Positions 7,478-16,113 of a stretch of DNA of 64,000 bases are shown in pieces. The stretch is taken from positions 358,180 through 422,179 of the forward strand of contig NZ_WSSB01000001.1 in assembly GCF_009831765.1 (NCBI RefSeq), given 5' to 3'. The position numbers and the translations under genes are program-made. How positions within the stretch are numbered: the first letter of the stretch is position 1; every line of letters begins with the position of its first letter. This DNA comes from Craterilacuibacter sinensis. GTDB taxonomy: Bacteria > Pseudomonadota > Gammaproteobacteria > Burkholderiales > Chromobacteriaceae. Below the pieces are notes generated by a model. It was not told the DNA's origin. It ran no database searches and worked only from the letters and a program-made list of their open reading frames with translations.

Positions 7478-8416
7478 ATGGCCGTCGATCTGTCCGTCTC
7501 CTGGTTGGGTGTCAATATGGAGAACCCCCTGTACAACGCGTCCGGCGTGATGTGCCGCTCGCGCGAAGAGCTGGACGCAGTCGCCGCTTCCGCCGCCGGG
7601 GCCGTTGTCACCAAGAGCTGCACCTTGTCGCCGCGCGAGGGCAACCCCGAGCCGCGCTATGCCCGTGCGCCGCACGGCAGCATCAACTCGATGGGCCTGC
7701 CCAATGCAGGCTACGAGTACTATCTCGATTACGCCAAAAACTACGACCACGCCAGCGGCAAGCCGCTGTTTGTTTCGGTGTCGGGCATGACGCTGGAAGA
7801 GAACCTGACCATGCTCAAGGCGTTTCGCGATGCCGATCTGCCGTGCCTGGTCGAGCTGAACCTCAGTTGCCCGAACCTGCCGGGCAAGGCGCAGATCGGC
7901 TACGACTTTGCCGCGTCCAGCCATGTCCTCTCCGAAGTGGTCAAGGTGTATGACAAGCCGTTTGGCGTGAAGCTGCCGCCTTACTTCGATCCGGTCCATT
8001 TCGCCGAGATGGCATCTGTGCTCAACAGCTTTCCTTCGCTCAAGTACGTGACCTGCATCAACTCGGTTGGCAATGGGCTGGTGATCGATATCGACAGTGA
8101 ATCGGTGGTGATCAAGCCCAAGGCTGGGCTGGGTGGCCTGGGGGGTGACTATGTGCTGCCGACGGCGCTGGCCAATGTGCGCGAATTCTCGCGTCTCTTG
8201 GATGGCAAGCATGTGATCGGTTGTGGCGGCATCAAGAGCGGGCGCGAGGCTTTTATGCACATCCTGGCCGGTGCGACAGCAGTGCAGGTCGGCACCTGTC
8301 TGTACGAGGAAGGTGCCGGCTGTTTCGCGCGCATCCGTGACGAGCTGGCGGCAATCATGGAAGAGAAGGGCTACCGCACGCTGGCGGACTTCCGCGGCAA
8401 GCTGCTGACCATGTAA
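7478..8416 (+). CDS. pyrD: Dihydroorotate dehydrogenase, class 1A type
   Basis: It oxidises dihydroorotate to orotate in pyrimidine synthesis; class 1A enzymes are soluble FMN homodimers that use fumarate. The 312-residue protein matches the Lactococcus PyrDA pattern along its length: NPLYNASGVMC, TKSCTLSPREGNPEPRY, SINSMGLPN, ELNLSCPNLPGK (with the class 1 catalytic Cys), GVKLPPYFD, INSVGNGLVID, VVIKPKAGLGGLGG, IGCGGIKSG and ATAVQVGTCL. The start at 7478 has GAGGGA upstream. Betaproteobacteria normally use the membrane-bound class 2 enzyme, so this copy may be additional or transferred. No other pyrimidine gene is adjacent. Confidence 0.92.
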   Translation: MAVDLSVSWLGVNMENPLYNASGVMCRSREELDAVAASAAGAVVTKSCTLSPREGNPEPRYARAPHGSINSMGLPNAGYEYYLDYAKNYDHASGKPLFVSVSGMTLEENLTMLKAFRDADLPCLVELNLSCPNLPGKAQIGYDFAASSHVLSEVVKVYDKPFGVKLPPYFDPVHFAEMASVLNSFPSLKYVTCINSVGNGLVIDIDSESVVIKPKAGLGGLGGDYVLPTALANVREFSRLLDGKHVIGCGGIKSGREAFMHILAGATAVQVGTCLYEEGAGCFARIRDELAAIMEEKGYRTLADFRGKLLTM

Positions 8417-8438
8417 ACCAACCGGCTGCTCACGCAAC

Positions 8439-8461
8439 AACGCCCCGCAGTGCGGGGCGTT
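8439..8461 (+). terminator. GC-rich hairpin after pyrD
   Basis: AACGCCCCGCA / TGCGGGGCGTT, an 11-bp perfect stem with almost no loop, 22 bases after the pyrD stop. There is only a weak T-tract, so termination efficiency is uncertain. Confidence 0.65.
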
Positions 8462-8473
8462 GTCGTATCGGCT

Positions 8474-8563
8474 TCAGTGGCAGAGCAGGCTGAGCCAGCC
8501 GGCGATGAAGATGGCAAGACCGCTGCTGCGTTGCAGCGGGTGACGTCTGATCCAAGCAAACAT
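8474..8563 (-). CDS. Candidate 29-residue membrane peptide
   Basis: An ATG at 8563 preceded by AAGGAG opens a 29-codon frame. It has a basic start (MFAWIRRHPLQRSS) followed by a hydrophobic stretch GLAIFIAGWLSLLCH and a TGA stop, so the layout is that of a small single-span inner-membrane peptide. A Fur-like box lies 30-50 bases upstream in the same orientation. I do not recognise the family. Support is the ribosome site, the composition and the regulatory box. Against it is its small size. Confidence 0.45.
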   Translation of the reverse strand: MFAWIRRHPLQRSSGLAIFIAGWLSLLCH

Positions 8564-8591
8564 GGTGCTGAGTCTCCTTGCTGGTTTATTT

Positions 8592-8610
8592 AATGATATT
8601 AATTCTCATT
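8592..8610 (-). promoter_or_regulatory. Fur-box-like operator
   Basis: The 19-mer AATGATATTAATTCTCATT is an imperfect inverted repeat close to the classical Fur consensus (GATAATGATAATCATTATC type). It lies between katA and the 29-residue frame, upstream of the latter, so iron control of that small gene is the simplest reading. It is also downstream of katA and unlikely to control it. Confidence 0.55.
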
Positions 8611-8659
8611 TATAAGCCGGTCAATTCCGCACCATGCCAGCGTCTGCTTAGCCTGGCGC

Positions 8660-10087
8660 TTACAGACCGAGTGCGCGGGCGACACCTGCGCCGTAGGCTG
8701 GATCGGCCTGAGTGCAGTTGGCGACATGGCGGCGCTTGATTTCGATATCGGCGTCGCCCATGGCGCGGGCGGTGTTGTCGAACAGGCGCTGTTGCTCCTC
8801 CGCGCTCATCAGCTGGAATAGTGCGCGCGGCTGGCTGTAGTCGTCGCTGTCATCGCGATGGTTCCAGCGCTGCGCGGCACCCGAGAGCTGTAGCGGCGGC
8901 TCGCTGAAGTCCGGCTGTTCCTGCCACTGGCCGTAGCTGTTTGGCTCGTAGGCGAGCGTGCTGCCGTGGTTGCCGTCCATGCGCATTGCGCCATCGCGGT
9001 GGTAGTTGTGGAACGGGCAGCGCGGCGCGTTGACCGGAATCTGGCCGTGGTTGACGCCCAAGCGGTAACGCTGCGCATCGCCGTAGGAAAATAGCCGACC
9101 CTGCAACATGCGGTCAGGCGAGAAGCTGATGCCGGGCACCACATTGGCCGGGTTGAACGCCGCCTGTTCGACCTCGGCGAAGTAGTTGGCCGGGTTGCGG
9201 TTGAGCTCGAACTCGCCGACCTCGATCAGCGGGTAGTCGCCATGCGGCCACACCTTGGACAGGTCAAACGGGTTGAACGGGCATTCGGCGGCCTGCTGCT
9301 CGCTCATGATCTGGATGAGCATCGTCCAGCGCGGATAGTCGCCGTTGTCGATGCTGTCCAACAGGTCGCGCTGCGCGCTTTCGCGGTCGCGGCCAATCTG
9401 TGCTTGCGCTTCGGCGTCGCTCAGGTTCCTGATGCCCTGCTGGGTGCGGAAGTGGAACTTCACCCAGTGGTGCTTGTTCGCGGCATTGATCAGGCTGAAG
9501 GTATGGCTGCCAAAGCCATGCATATGGCGGTAGCTCGCCGGGATGCCGCGGTCGCCCATCACATAGGTGATCTGGTGCAGCGCCTCCGGCAGTAGTGTCC
9601 AGAAGTCCCAGTTATTGTTGGCGCTGCGCATATTGGTGCGCGGGTCGCGCTTGACCGCGTGGTTGAGGTCGGGGAATTTCAGCGGGTCGCGCAGGAAGAA
9701 TACAGGCGTGTTGTTGCCGACCAAGTCCCAGTTGCCTTCCTCGGTGTAGAACTTCAGCGCAAAGCCGCGGATGTCGCGTTCGGCATCCGCCGCATCGCGC
9801 TCGCCGGCGACAGTCGAGAAGCGGGCGAACATCTCGGTCTTCTTGCCGATGGTCGAGAACAATTTGGCGCGGGTGTAGCGGCTGATGTCATGGGTGACGG
9901 TGAGGGTGCCGAAAGCGCCCGAGCCTTTGGTATGCATGCGCCGTTCGGGGATTACTTCGCGGTCGAAGTGGGCGAGCTTCTCCAAAAACCACACATCCTG
10001 CAGCAGCATCGGGCCTCGTGGGCCGGCGGTCATTACATTCTGGTTGTCGGGGACCGGTGCGCCGGCTTGAGTAGTGAGTTTTGTCAT
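8660..10087 (-). CDS. katA: Catalase (monofunctional, haem-dependent, small subunit)
   Basis: It disproportionates hydrogen peroxide in the cytosol. The 475-residue length fits clade 3 small-subunit catalases. Visible landmarks are the distal haem His in [12 protein letters not shown] (about residue 50), [19 protein letters not shown], the conserved Asn segment [24 protein letters not shown], the [12 protein letters not shown] stretch and the proximal haem Tyr in [14 protein letters not shown]. The start at 10087 is the second of two adjacent ATGs, with GGAG seven bases upstream; the first lies only four bases from it. A possible 22-codon leader frame precedes it. Confidence 0.97.
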   Translation of the reverse strand: MTKLTTQAGAPVPDNQNVMTAGPRGPMLLQDVWFLEKLAHFDREVIPERRMHTKGSGAFGTLTVTHDISRYTRAKLFSTIGKKTEMFARFSTVAGERDAADAERDIRGFALKFYTEEGNWDLVGNNTPVFFLRDPLKFPDLNHAVKRDPRTNMRSANNNWDFWTLLPEALHQITYVMGDRGIPASYRHMHGFGSHTFSLINAANKHHWVKFHFRTQQGIRNLSDAEAQAQIGRDRESAQRDLLDSIDNGDYPRWTMLIQIMSEQQAAECPFNPFDLSKVWPHGDYPLIEVGEFELNRNPANYFAEVEQAAFNPANVVPGISFSPDRMLQGRLFSYGDAQRYRLGVNHGQIPVNAPRCPFHNYHRDGAMRMDGNHGSTLAYEPNSYGQWQEQPDFSEPPLQLSGAAQRWNHRDDSDDYSQPRALFQLMSAEEQQRLFDNTARAMGDADIEIKRRHVANCTQADPAYGAGVARALGL

Positions 10088-10104
10088 CATTCGCTCCATC
10101 GGGT

Positions 10105-10173
10105 TTATTGCAGCCAGACCAGGTTCGCGTACAGCTCGAACCAGATGTCTAGCCAGTTGCTGTTGTGGCTCAT
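10105..10173 (-). CDS. Candidate 22-residue peptide just upstream of katA
   Basis: ATG at 10173 after an AGGAC sequence starts a frame with a hydrophilic Asn-rich opening (MSHNSNWLD) and a Trp- and Leu-rich end ([12 protein letters not shown]), stopping 17 bases before the katA start codon. The aromatic density (three Trp, one Phe, one Tyr in 22) is unusual for chance translation. It could be a leader peptide for katA or an independent small protein; it could also be noise. I do not recognise it. Confidence 0.35.
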   Translation of the reverse strand: MSHNSNWLDIWFELYANLVWLQ

Positions 10174-10245
10174 GGCTATGTCCTGCAGTTGATGGGGCGA
10201 TTATGGTTGCGAGTTATAGTTTTGTTAAATTGATTGTGTATTTTT

Positions 10246-10266
10246 GATAGCTAGCTTTTAGCTATC
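10246..10266. repeat. Short inverted repeat upstream of katA
   Basis: GATAGCTA-GCTTT-TAGCTATC, 8-bp perfect arms. It lies between the katA leader region and the rdgC terminator and could be an operator. The spacing does not fit the four-element OxyR pattern. Confidence 0.4.
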
Positions 10267-10267
10267 G

Positions 10268-10292
10268 ATAAAAAAGGAGGCATAGCCTCCTT
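10268..10292 (-). terminator. Terminator of rdgC
   Basis: On the minus strand AAGGAGGCTATGCCTCCTT forms a 7-bp stem followed by a run of six T, 16 bases beyond the rdgC stop. Confidence 0.85.
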
Positions 10293-10307
10293 GCGGTTTA
10301 CCCTTGT

Positions 10308-11312
10308 TTAATTCCACGGCACATCATCGTCGCCACCATCCGGTGTCGAGGGTGTACTGCCGGTTTCGGGGTTGGCTGGTGTAGCGACCGGCTGGCTGGT
10401 CGCCTCCAGTTGCTCGTCAGTCAAACCGTCCAGCGATTCGACCAGTGCCTCGACGATATCGCCCAGTTCTTCGCTCATCAAGGTGAAGGTCGCTTCGAAC
10501 AGGCTTTCCATATCGTCGCCCGCGCCGCTGGCTTCTTCTTGCAGGACATCAAGAAACTGGATGCGCTTCAGTTGCAGCGCATCGGTCAGTACAAAACGTA
10601 CGCGCTCGCGCCAGATCAGACCGACGCGTGTCACCAGCATGCCGTTGGCGATGTGCTGTTTGATGTCGTCGCTGGTCAGATCCATGCGCGTACAGCGGAT
10701 GATGGCGCCGTTCTCGCCCGGATCTTTCAGTTCGCACTCGGCATCCAGTTCGAAGCCATATGGCGCTTCGCCATCGGCGACCCAGCTAGTCATCGCGGTA
10801 TGTGGTGCCAGCTTGGTGCGCGGCAAGGCGGCGGGGAAGGGCGGGAGTGCATCGCGCAGTTGCGAAACGAGTGCTTCGGCCTTGCTGGCGGTGCCGCTGT
10901 CGACCATTAGCCATTGGCGGCGCGTGTCCAGATAAGCCGTCAGCCGGCCGGAGCGGGTGAAGGCGCGCGGCAACAGGTCATCGGTAATCTGCTCTTTTAA
11001 CTCCAGCTTTTCCTTGCGTCCTATTTTGCGTAGCTCGGTGTTTTCGATCTCGCTGATCTTGGCATCGAGAAAGTCACGAATCACGCCGGCCGGCAGCACC
11101 TTGTCTTCGCGCTTGAGCGCGACCATCAGGCAATCGCGTACCGGATAGACCGGATCGACCAGAAAACCTGCGGGCGGCACCCAGCCTTCGCTGAACCAAT
11201 CCAGACCCATGCAGTGGGAGAAGGGACGTTTTTCCAGTACTTCCGACAGTTTGCCGGTAGAAGGAATCGAATTTTCGCTTAGGCGATAAAAAGAGAGTTG
11301 CTTAAACCACAT
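10308..11312 (-). CDS. rdgC: Recombination-associated protein RdgC
   Basis: RdgC is a nucleoid-associated ring-forming DNA-binding protein that modulates RecA-dependent recombination. The 334-residue protein opens with MWFKQLSFYRLS and has the family segments HCMGLDWFSEGWVPP, VLPAGVIRDFLDAKI, GRKEKLELKEQI, DDLLPRAFTRSG and VDSGTASKAEALVSQLRDALP. The C-terminus is acidic (DGGDDDVPWN). The start at 11312 is dictated by the family N-terminus; the open frame continues upstream only through tRNA genes and is not coding there. Confidence 0.96.
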   Translation of the reverse strand: MWFKQLSFYRLSENSIPSTGKLSEVLEKRPFSHCMGLDWFSEGWVPPAGFLVDPVYPVRDCLMVALKREDKVLPAGVIRDFLDAKISEIENTELRKIGRKEKLELKEQITDDLLPRAFTRSGRLTAYLDTRRQWLMVDSGTASKAEALVSQLRDALPPFPAALPRTKLAPHTAMTSWVADGEAPYGFELDAECELKDPGENGAIIRCTRMDLTSDDIKQHIANGMLVTRVGLIWRERVRFVLTDALQLKRIQFLDVLQEEASGAGDDMESLFEATFTLMSEELGDIVEALVESLDGLTDEQLEATSQPVATPANPETGSTPSTPDGGDDDVPWN

Positions 11313-11399
11313 ATTTAATAGATAATGCTCGTCCTCAGAAGCAATTATTGTACCGCAATCAAACGGGCAAAGTAGCAACTGGGGAAATAAAGTTGAAAG

Positions 11400-11476
11400 C
11401 GGAGTGTGGCGCAGTCCGGTAGCGCACCTGGTTTGGGACCAGGGGGTCCAAGGTTCGAATCCTTGTACTCCGACCA
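11400..11476 (+). tRNA. tRNA-Pro (TGG), copy 1
   Basis: A 77-base cloverleaf. Acceptor CGGAGTG/TACTCCG, anticodon stem CCTGG/CCAGG with loop TTTGGGA (TGG), T-loop TTCGAAT and encoded CCA. First of three tandem copies. Confidence 0.96.
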
Positions 11477-11507
11477 CAATTTGACAAGTTAGCAGCATGA
11501 TTTTAGG

Positions 11508-11584
11508 CGGAGTGTGGCGCAGTCCGGTAGCGCACCTGGTTTGGGACCAGGGGGTCCAAGGTTCGAATCCTTGTACTCCGACCA
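11508..11584 (+). tRNA. tRNA-Pro (TGG), copy 2
   Basis: Identical in sequence to the copy at 11400, separated from it by a 31-base spacer of unrelated sequence. Confidence 0.96.
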
Positions 11585-11616
11585 TCACGCAGCAGCTTGT
11601 GTTTTGAAGTTCATGA

Positions 11617-11693
11617 CGGAGTGTGGCGCAGTCCGGTAGCGCACCTGGTTTGGGACCAGGGGGTCCAAGGTTCGAATCCTTGTACTCCGACCA
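11617..11693 (+). tRNA. tRNA-Pro (TGG), copy 3
   Basis: Third identical copy, with a 32-base spacer before it. Confidence 0.96.
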
Positions 11694-11776
11694 TTACTTC
11701 AAGTTTTACCAGTGTTGAAACTTCGATAAGTTTGCGGTAGATTTTGACTTGTAAAAATAGTCTTCACCGTAAAAAT

Positions 11777-11853
11777 CGGAGTGTAGCTTAGCCTGGTAGA
11801 GCGCTACGTTCGGGACGTAGAGGCCGGAGGTTCGAATCCTCTCACTCCGACCA
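11777..11853 (+). tRNA. tRNA-Pro (CGG)
   Basis: A 77-base cloverleaf with anticodon stem CTACG/CGTAG and loop TTCGGGA (anticodon CGG), encoded CCA and a T-loop TTCGAAT. It is a different isoacceptor from the three copies before it. Confidence 0.96.
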
Positions 11854-11859
11854 GAATTC

Positions 11860-11896
11860 AAAAGCCTTGATCGTTTTAATCATCAAGGCTTTTTTA
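11860..11896 (+). terminator. Terminator after tRNA-Pro (CGG)
   Basis: AAAAGCCTTGAT / ATCAAGGCTTTT stem with an 11-base loop and a T-run. Confidence 0.88.
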
Positions 11897-11907
11897 CAAG
11901 TTGGTTC

Positions 11908-11983
11908 GCCGGTATAGCTCAGTTGGTAGAGCAGCGCATTCGTAATGCGAAGGTCGGGGGTTCAACTCCTCTTACCGGCACCA
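11908..11983 (+). tRNA. tRNA-Thr (CGT)
   Basis: A 76-base cloverleaf with loop TTCGTAA (anticodon CGT) and encoded CCA; it closely resembles E. coli thrW. It starts only 11 bases after the preceding terminator, so some read-through or its own weak promoter must supply it. Confidence 0.95.
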
Positions 11984-11991
11984 TAAAAATC

Positions 11992-12026
11992 AAGGACTTA
12001 GCCCGTCGGGCTAGGTCCTTTTTTAT
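11992..12026 (+). terminator. Terminator after tRNA-Thr
   Basis: AAGGACTTAGCCCG / CGGGCTAGGTCCTT stem with T-run to 12027. Confidence 0.9.
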
Positions 12027-12128
12027 TTCCTCTTTGCCTGAGCATGATGGATATGCTTTGAGTCCACAGGACAAGGCACGCCAGCGGCTTATACCGGGCC
12101 GCTGGCACATTCCCGCTTTATTTCTTTT

Positions 12129-13502
12129 TTATGGCTGATCCCCATTCGCCACCGATTCTGCCCATGCCATGGCTTGCAGTTGCAGGCGGTTGACCTGTTC
12201 GACGGCGAGTCCAAGCTCACTGGACAGGGTGCGGATACGTTCGTCCTGTTCTTGTTCCAGACCCAGGGTCAGGTTGAGGTAGGGGGCAAACAGGCCGTTG
12301 CCGTCAATCAGGGCACTGGCGACAGTAGGTGGTAGCGATAAGGGCTGTAAGGCTTCTTTTAGCGGTTGCTGCAGCAGGGCATCGAGCATGGAGAACATGC
12401 CGGTCAGAAACAGGTGCTCGCATTCCAGCCGGTTTTTGCCGCCAGCCGTGCCCAGGGTCTCCATAAAACGTGCGCGCCACAGTGAGCGTTCCAGCAAAAC
12501 CAGACTGCGGTTATCGTCTTTGTTGCTGGTAAACAACAGCAGGGTCAGCCACTTGAACAGGGTTTCCCGTCCGAGTAGCAGCAGGCTTTCATCCAGCGTC
12601 GAGATCTTGCGGTTTAAGCCGTTGGCCGGAGAGTTGATAAAGCGCAGCAGTTTGAACAGCAATATCGAGTCGAGCTTGAACTGTTCATTCAGCGCCTTGC
12701 TGTCGGCACCGCTGCGCAACAGGCGCAGGATCTCCATCACGCGCAGCCGGCCAGCGTCGGTCTGTACACCCTCTATCTTGCGCACCTGGGTGATGAATGG
12801 CCCCTGGAACAGGACAAAGCGTTCGTGCGCAGCACTGCTGCGCAGGCAGACTTCGTACGCCTCCATCGAGTTGATATTGCGCGCATACCAGCGTGCGCGC
12901 GGGAAGCGCGCGGGCAGTTTGTCCAGAAACGGGATCAGTACCTCTTCGGCCGAGGCGGAAAAATCGAGTATCAGATAGTCCATCAGCCCGAACAGATCGT
13001 TTTGCAACGAGGGGGTCAGCTGTCCTTCTCCGAACTGTGTCGGCTCCAGCGCAAAGCATAGCCCTTGCTGTTTGAGCTGCTGTATCTGAGCCAGTTCTGC
13101 TTGCCCGATGCGTTCTCCGGCCGAGGGGTTGAGTATGCAGATGACGCGCTGTGCGGCCAGGGTAGCCAGTTGCGGGTTGTTCAACACGCTCAGTGACAGG
13201 TTGATAAAGGCACGGCGTTTGGCTAGCAGGCTGAATACGTCCAGATTCAGCAGCGTGCCCAGCATCAGTTGATCATATTGCGCGTACTGGCTGGTACCGG
13301 CCTCGCTACGCTGCACGGCATCGCAGGCAACAAATTCGTAGGCCACCAGCTTTTGCTGGCTATCGTAGACCGGCTGGTGGGTAATAAAGCCGAAGGAGGG
13401 CGGCAGGCGATCGGCGTTGTCTGGCGGCGCGGGTACTGCTTTGCTGTCTTCTGTCTTTTCGGTGGTTTTGCCGGTCAGGCTGCCAAACAGGTTTTTAAAC
13501 AT
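12129..13502 (-). CDS. EAL-like/HDOD domain signalling protein (second of a tandem pair)
   Basis: A 457-residue protein. Residues about 35-230 form a degenerate EAL-like domain beginning HQPVYDSQQKLVAYEF; it lacks the metal-binding Glu and Asp of true phosphodiesterases. Residues about 245-430 form an HDOD domain (LRVMEILRLLRSGADSKALN, FKLDSILLFKLLRFINSPA, LLLLGRETLFKWLTLLLF). This is the YuxH/CdgJ architecture, associated with motility and c-di-GMP-linked signalling without known catalysis. The N-terminus is a flexible Lys/Pro-rich tail. A paralogue with the same plan lies 31 bases upstream, so the pair is a tandem duplication and probably one transcript. Confidence 0.88.
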   Translation of the reverse strand: MFKNLFGSLTGKTTEKTEDSKAVPAPPDNADRLPPSFGFITHQPVYDSQQKLVAYEFVACDAVQRSEAGTSQYAQYDQLMLGTLLNLDVFSLLAKRRAFINLSLSVLNNPQLATLAAQRVICILNPSAGERIGQAELAQIQQLKQQGLCFALEPTQFGEGQLTPSLQNDLFGLMDYLILDFSASAEEVLIPFLDKLPARFPRARWYARNINSMEAYEVCLRSSAAHERFVLFQGPFITQVRKIEGVQTDAGRLRVMEILRLLRSGADSKALNEQFKLDSILLFKLLRFINSPANGLNRKISTLDESLLLLGRETLFKWLTLLLFTSNKDDNRSLVLLERSLWRARFMETLGTAGGKNRLECEHLFLTGMFSMLDALLQQPLKEALQPLSLPPTVASALIDGNGLFAPYLNLTLGLEQEQDERIRTLSSELGLAVEQVNRLQLQAMAWAESVANGDQP

Positions 13503-13533
13503 CGGGATGTGTCCATCAGGGATACGATTGGGT

Positions 13534-14889
13534 TTAATGGCTAGCGTCGGTGCAGCTTATATTTTCGGCCCACTGCATGGCTTGCATACCCAGACTGTTG
13601 ACCTGCTCCAGCGGGATGCCCAGCATCTGACTGAGTCGGTCTATCTCCTGGCTGTTATGGTTTTCCATTGCCTGCGCCAGTGCAAGATAGGGCGCGAACA
13701 GGCCACGTCCCTCCAGCAGGGCTTGCACGACGGTCGTGGGGAGCTCCAATGGCGCAATCGCCTGTTCCAGTGGTTGCTTCAGTAGTGCGCCCAGCATGGA
13801 AAACATACCGGTCAGAAACAGGTGCTCACTCTCGACCTTATTGCCACCGCGCGCATAGCCCAGGCTTTCCATAAAGCGGGCACGCGACAGCGACTGCTCC
13901 AGCAGGGCCTGACTGCGTCCGTTGTCCTTGTGTGAATTGAACAGCAAGAGTGTCAGCCACTTGAATAAGGTCTCTCGTCCCAGCAGCAACAGCGTTTCAT
14001 CCAGCGTGACGATTTTGCGCGCGATACCGTTGGCGGAAGAGTTGATAAAACGCAGCAGCTTGAACAGCAAGGTTGAGTCGAGCTTGAACTGGGTATTCAG
14101 TTCGCTGATAGGGGCGTCGCTGCGCAGCAGGCGCATGATTTCCATCACGCGCAGCTGGCTCGGGCTGGTTTGCCCTTGGGTCTGGTCTGGCTGGCTCTGA
14201 GCCATAAACGGGCCATGAAACAGGGCAAAACGATGGCCGCCGCGATGGCGGCAGGTTTCGTAGTCCTCGTATGAGGCGATATTGCGTGCGTAAGCAACAA
14301 TATGGGGCAGCGTCGGGTTTAGTAATGGAGCCAGGACGCCTTCGGTCGAAGAGGAAAAATCAACCACGATAAAATCGCACTGCGCCAGCAAGGGGTGATT
14401 GCGTGGCGTATCTTGCTGCCGGTACAGCGTGTCGGTGCCCAGTGCCAGGCGGTAGCCTTGTTCCTTGAGAACAAGCAGTTGCTGCAAGACCTCGGCCGTC
14501 AGTGTTTCGCCGGGAGCGGGGCGCAGAAACAGGATAATGCGTTCGGCTGGCAGGCCGGCCAGCTCGGGCGCAGCGAGCGAGGTCAGCGACGACAGATGGA
14601 TGATGGCTGCGCGGCGCGACAACTGGCCGAAAACATTCAGATTGAGCAGCGTGCTCAGCATCAGCCGGTCGAACTGCCCTGGCTCTTTGGTTCGTGCCGA
14701 GCCTGTGCGCATGGCATGGCTGAGCAAAAACTCATTGGCAACCAGGTTCTGCCGGGCATCGTAAACCGGCTGATGGGTGACGACCCCGAGCGAGGCGGGG
14801 AGGGGGGATGCCGTCATGTCTGCACCGGCTGATGCAGCGGGTGCATCTGGCGTTTTGGTGCGGAAACCGGAAAACAGGGATTTCAGCAT
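13534..14889 (-). CDS. EAL-like/HDOD domain signalling protein (first of a tandem pair)
   Basis: A 451-residue paralogue of the next gene. It starts MLKSLFSGF, has the EAL-like opening HQPVYDARQNLVANEF near residue 40 and the same HDOD core (LRVMEIMRLLRSDAPISELN, FKLDSTLLFKLLRFINSSA, LLLLGRETLFKWLTLLLF). C-terminal helices carry the shared SEHLFLTGMFSMLGALL block. Catalytic EAL residues are absent, so a binding or scaffolding role is inferred. I placed the start at 14889 because it aligns with the start of the paralogue; the open frame further upstream overlaps aroC in another frame. Confidence 0.86.
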   Translation of the reverse strand: MLKSLFSGFRTKTPDAPAASAGADMTASPLPASLGVVTHQPVYDARQNLVANEFLLSHAMRTGSARTKEPGQFDRLMLSTLLNLNVFGQLSRRAAIIHLSSLTSLAAPELAGLPAERIILFLRPAPGETLTAEVLQQLLVLKEQGYRLALGTDTLYRQQDTPRNHPLLAQCDFIVVDFSSSTEGVLAPLLNPTLPHIVAYARNIASYEDYETCRHRGGHRFALFHGPFMAQSQPDQTQGQTSPSQLRVMEIMRLLRSDAPISELNTQFKLDSTLLFKLLRFINSSANGIARKIVTLDETLLLLGRETLFKWLTLLLFNSHKDNGRSQALLEQSLSRARFMESLGYARGGNKVESEHLFLTGMFSMLGALLKQPLEQAIAPLELPTTVVQALLEGRGLFAPYLALAQAMENHNSQEIDRLSQMLGIPLEQVNSLGMQAMQWAENISCTDASH

Positions 14890-14912
14890 GATGTACTCGG
14901 TGCAGGCTTTGT

Positions 14913-16019
14913 TTAAATGGAGCGGGCCGGGCCGGCAATGCGCGGCGTATCGACCTGTACGTCCATGCACTGGGCGCGATGGCGCAGCGCGTGATCGATC
15001 AGGGTCAGCGCCAGCATGGCTTCGGCAATCGGGGTGGCGCGAATGCCGACGCACGGGTCGTGCCGGCCGTGGGTTTCCATCAGGATGGCGTTGCCTGCCT
15101 TGTCTATCGAATGGCGGCTTTGCGCGATGCTGGATGTAGGCTTGATGGCAAGGCTGACTTCGATGTTCTGTCCGGTCGAAATGCCGCCCAAGATACCGCC
15201 GGCGTGGTTGCTGGCAAAGCCGTCGGGGGTGAGCTCGTCGCTGTGCTCCGAGCCTTTTTGCGTCACGCTGCCAAAGCCTGCGCCGATTTCCACGCCCTTG
15301 ACCGCGTTGATATTCATCATCGCCCAGGCGATATCGGCGTCCAGCCGGTCATAAACCGGCTCGCCCCAGCCTACCGGTACATTTTCCGCCACCACGCGCA
15401 GGCGTGCGCCGACCGAATCCAGCGATTTGCGGATGCTGTCCATATAGGCTTCCAGCGCCGGTACTACGCTGTCGTCGGCGGCGAAGAAGGGGTTGTTCGC
15501 GGTGGTCTCCCAGTCTTTGAACGGGATGACGATGTCGCCGATCTGCGTCATATGGCCGCGGATCACGATGCCGAATTTTTCGTGTAGCCATTTCTTGGCG
15601 ATGGCGCCGGCGGCGACGCGTACCGCGGTTTCGCGCGCGCTGGAACGTCCGCCACCGCGTGGATCGCGCACGCCGTACTTGTGCCAGTAGCTATAGTCGG
15701 CGTGCCCGGGGCGGAAGGTGTCGGCGATATTGCCGTAATCTTTGCTGCGCTGGTCGGTGTTGCGGATCAATAGCGCGATCGGCGTGCCGGTGGTCTTGCC
15801 TTCGAATACGCCGGACAGGATCTCGACCTGGTCAGGCTCGCGGCGCTGGGTCACATGGCGGCTGGTGCCGGGCTTGCGCCGGTCCAGTTCCTGCTGGATG
15901 TCCGCCTCGCTGATGGCGAGTCCGGGCGGGCAGCCGTCGACGATACAGCCTATGGCCGGGCCATGGCTTTCGCCGAAAGACGTGACGGTAAACAACAACC
16001 CCATGCTATTGCCGGACAT
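14913..16019 (-). CDS. aroC: Chorismate synthase
   Basis: It converts EPSP to chorismate, the last shikimate-pathway step, using reduced FMN. The 368-residue protein has the three family signatures: [18 protein letters not shown] near the N-terminus, [20 protein letters not shown] near residue 130, and the C-terminal [17 protein letters not shown]. The flavin-site motif [15 protein letters not shown] is intact. The start gives [20 protein letters not shown], as in other AroC proteins. Downstream by 23 bases is the EAL/HDOD pair. Confidence 0.98.
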   Translation of the reverse strand: MSGNSMGLLFTVTSFGESHGPAIGCIVDGCPPGLAISEADIQQELDRRKPGTSRHVTQRREPDQVEILSGVFEGKTTGTPIALLIRNTDQRSKDYGNIADTFRPGHADYSYWHKYGVRDPRGGGRSSARETAVRVAAGAIAKKWLHEKFGIVIRGHMTQIGDIVIPFKDWETTANNPFFAADDSVVPALEAYMDSIRKSLDSVGARLRVVAENVPVGWGEPVYDRLDADIAWAMMNINAVKGVEIGAGFGSVTQKGSEHSDELTPDGFASNHAGGILGGISTGQNIEVSLAIKPTSSIAQSRHSIDKAGNAILMETHGRHDPCVGIRATPIAEAMLALTLIDHALRHRAQCMDVQVDTPRIAGPARSI

Positions 16020-16113
16020 GCATTTCCCCTGTTTTTTGCCGCAGCGCGCGGTGCGCCAGCCAGTTTATTGCGCACAATTCTACCATGGCGTGCGCCGATC
16101 GCAGATTGCATTG

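Noticed and set aside
10308..11588. A longer rdgC reading frame of 426 codons starting inside the tRNA-Pro genes
   Set aside because: The extension translates two tRNA genes; the RdgC family starts at MWFKQL, position 11312.
11400..11693. Three identical tRNA-Pro copies as a sign of a mobile element
   Set aside because: Spacers differ and all copies are canonical; tandem tRNA duplication is ordinary.
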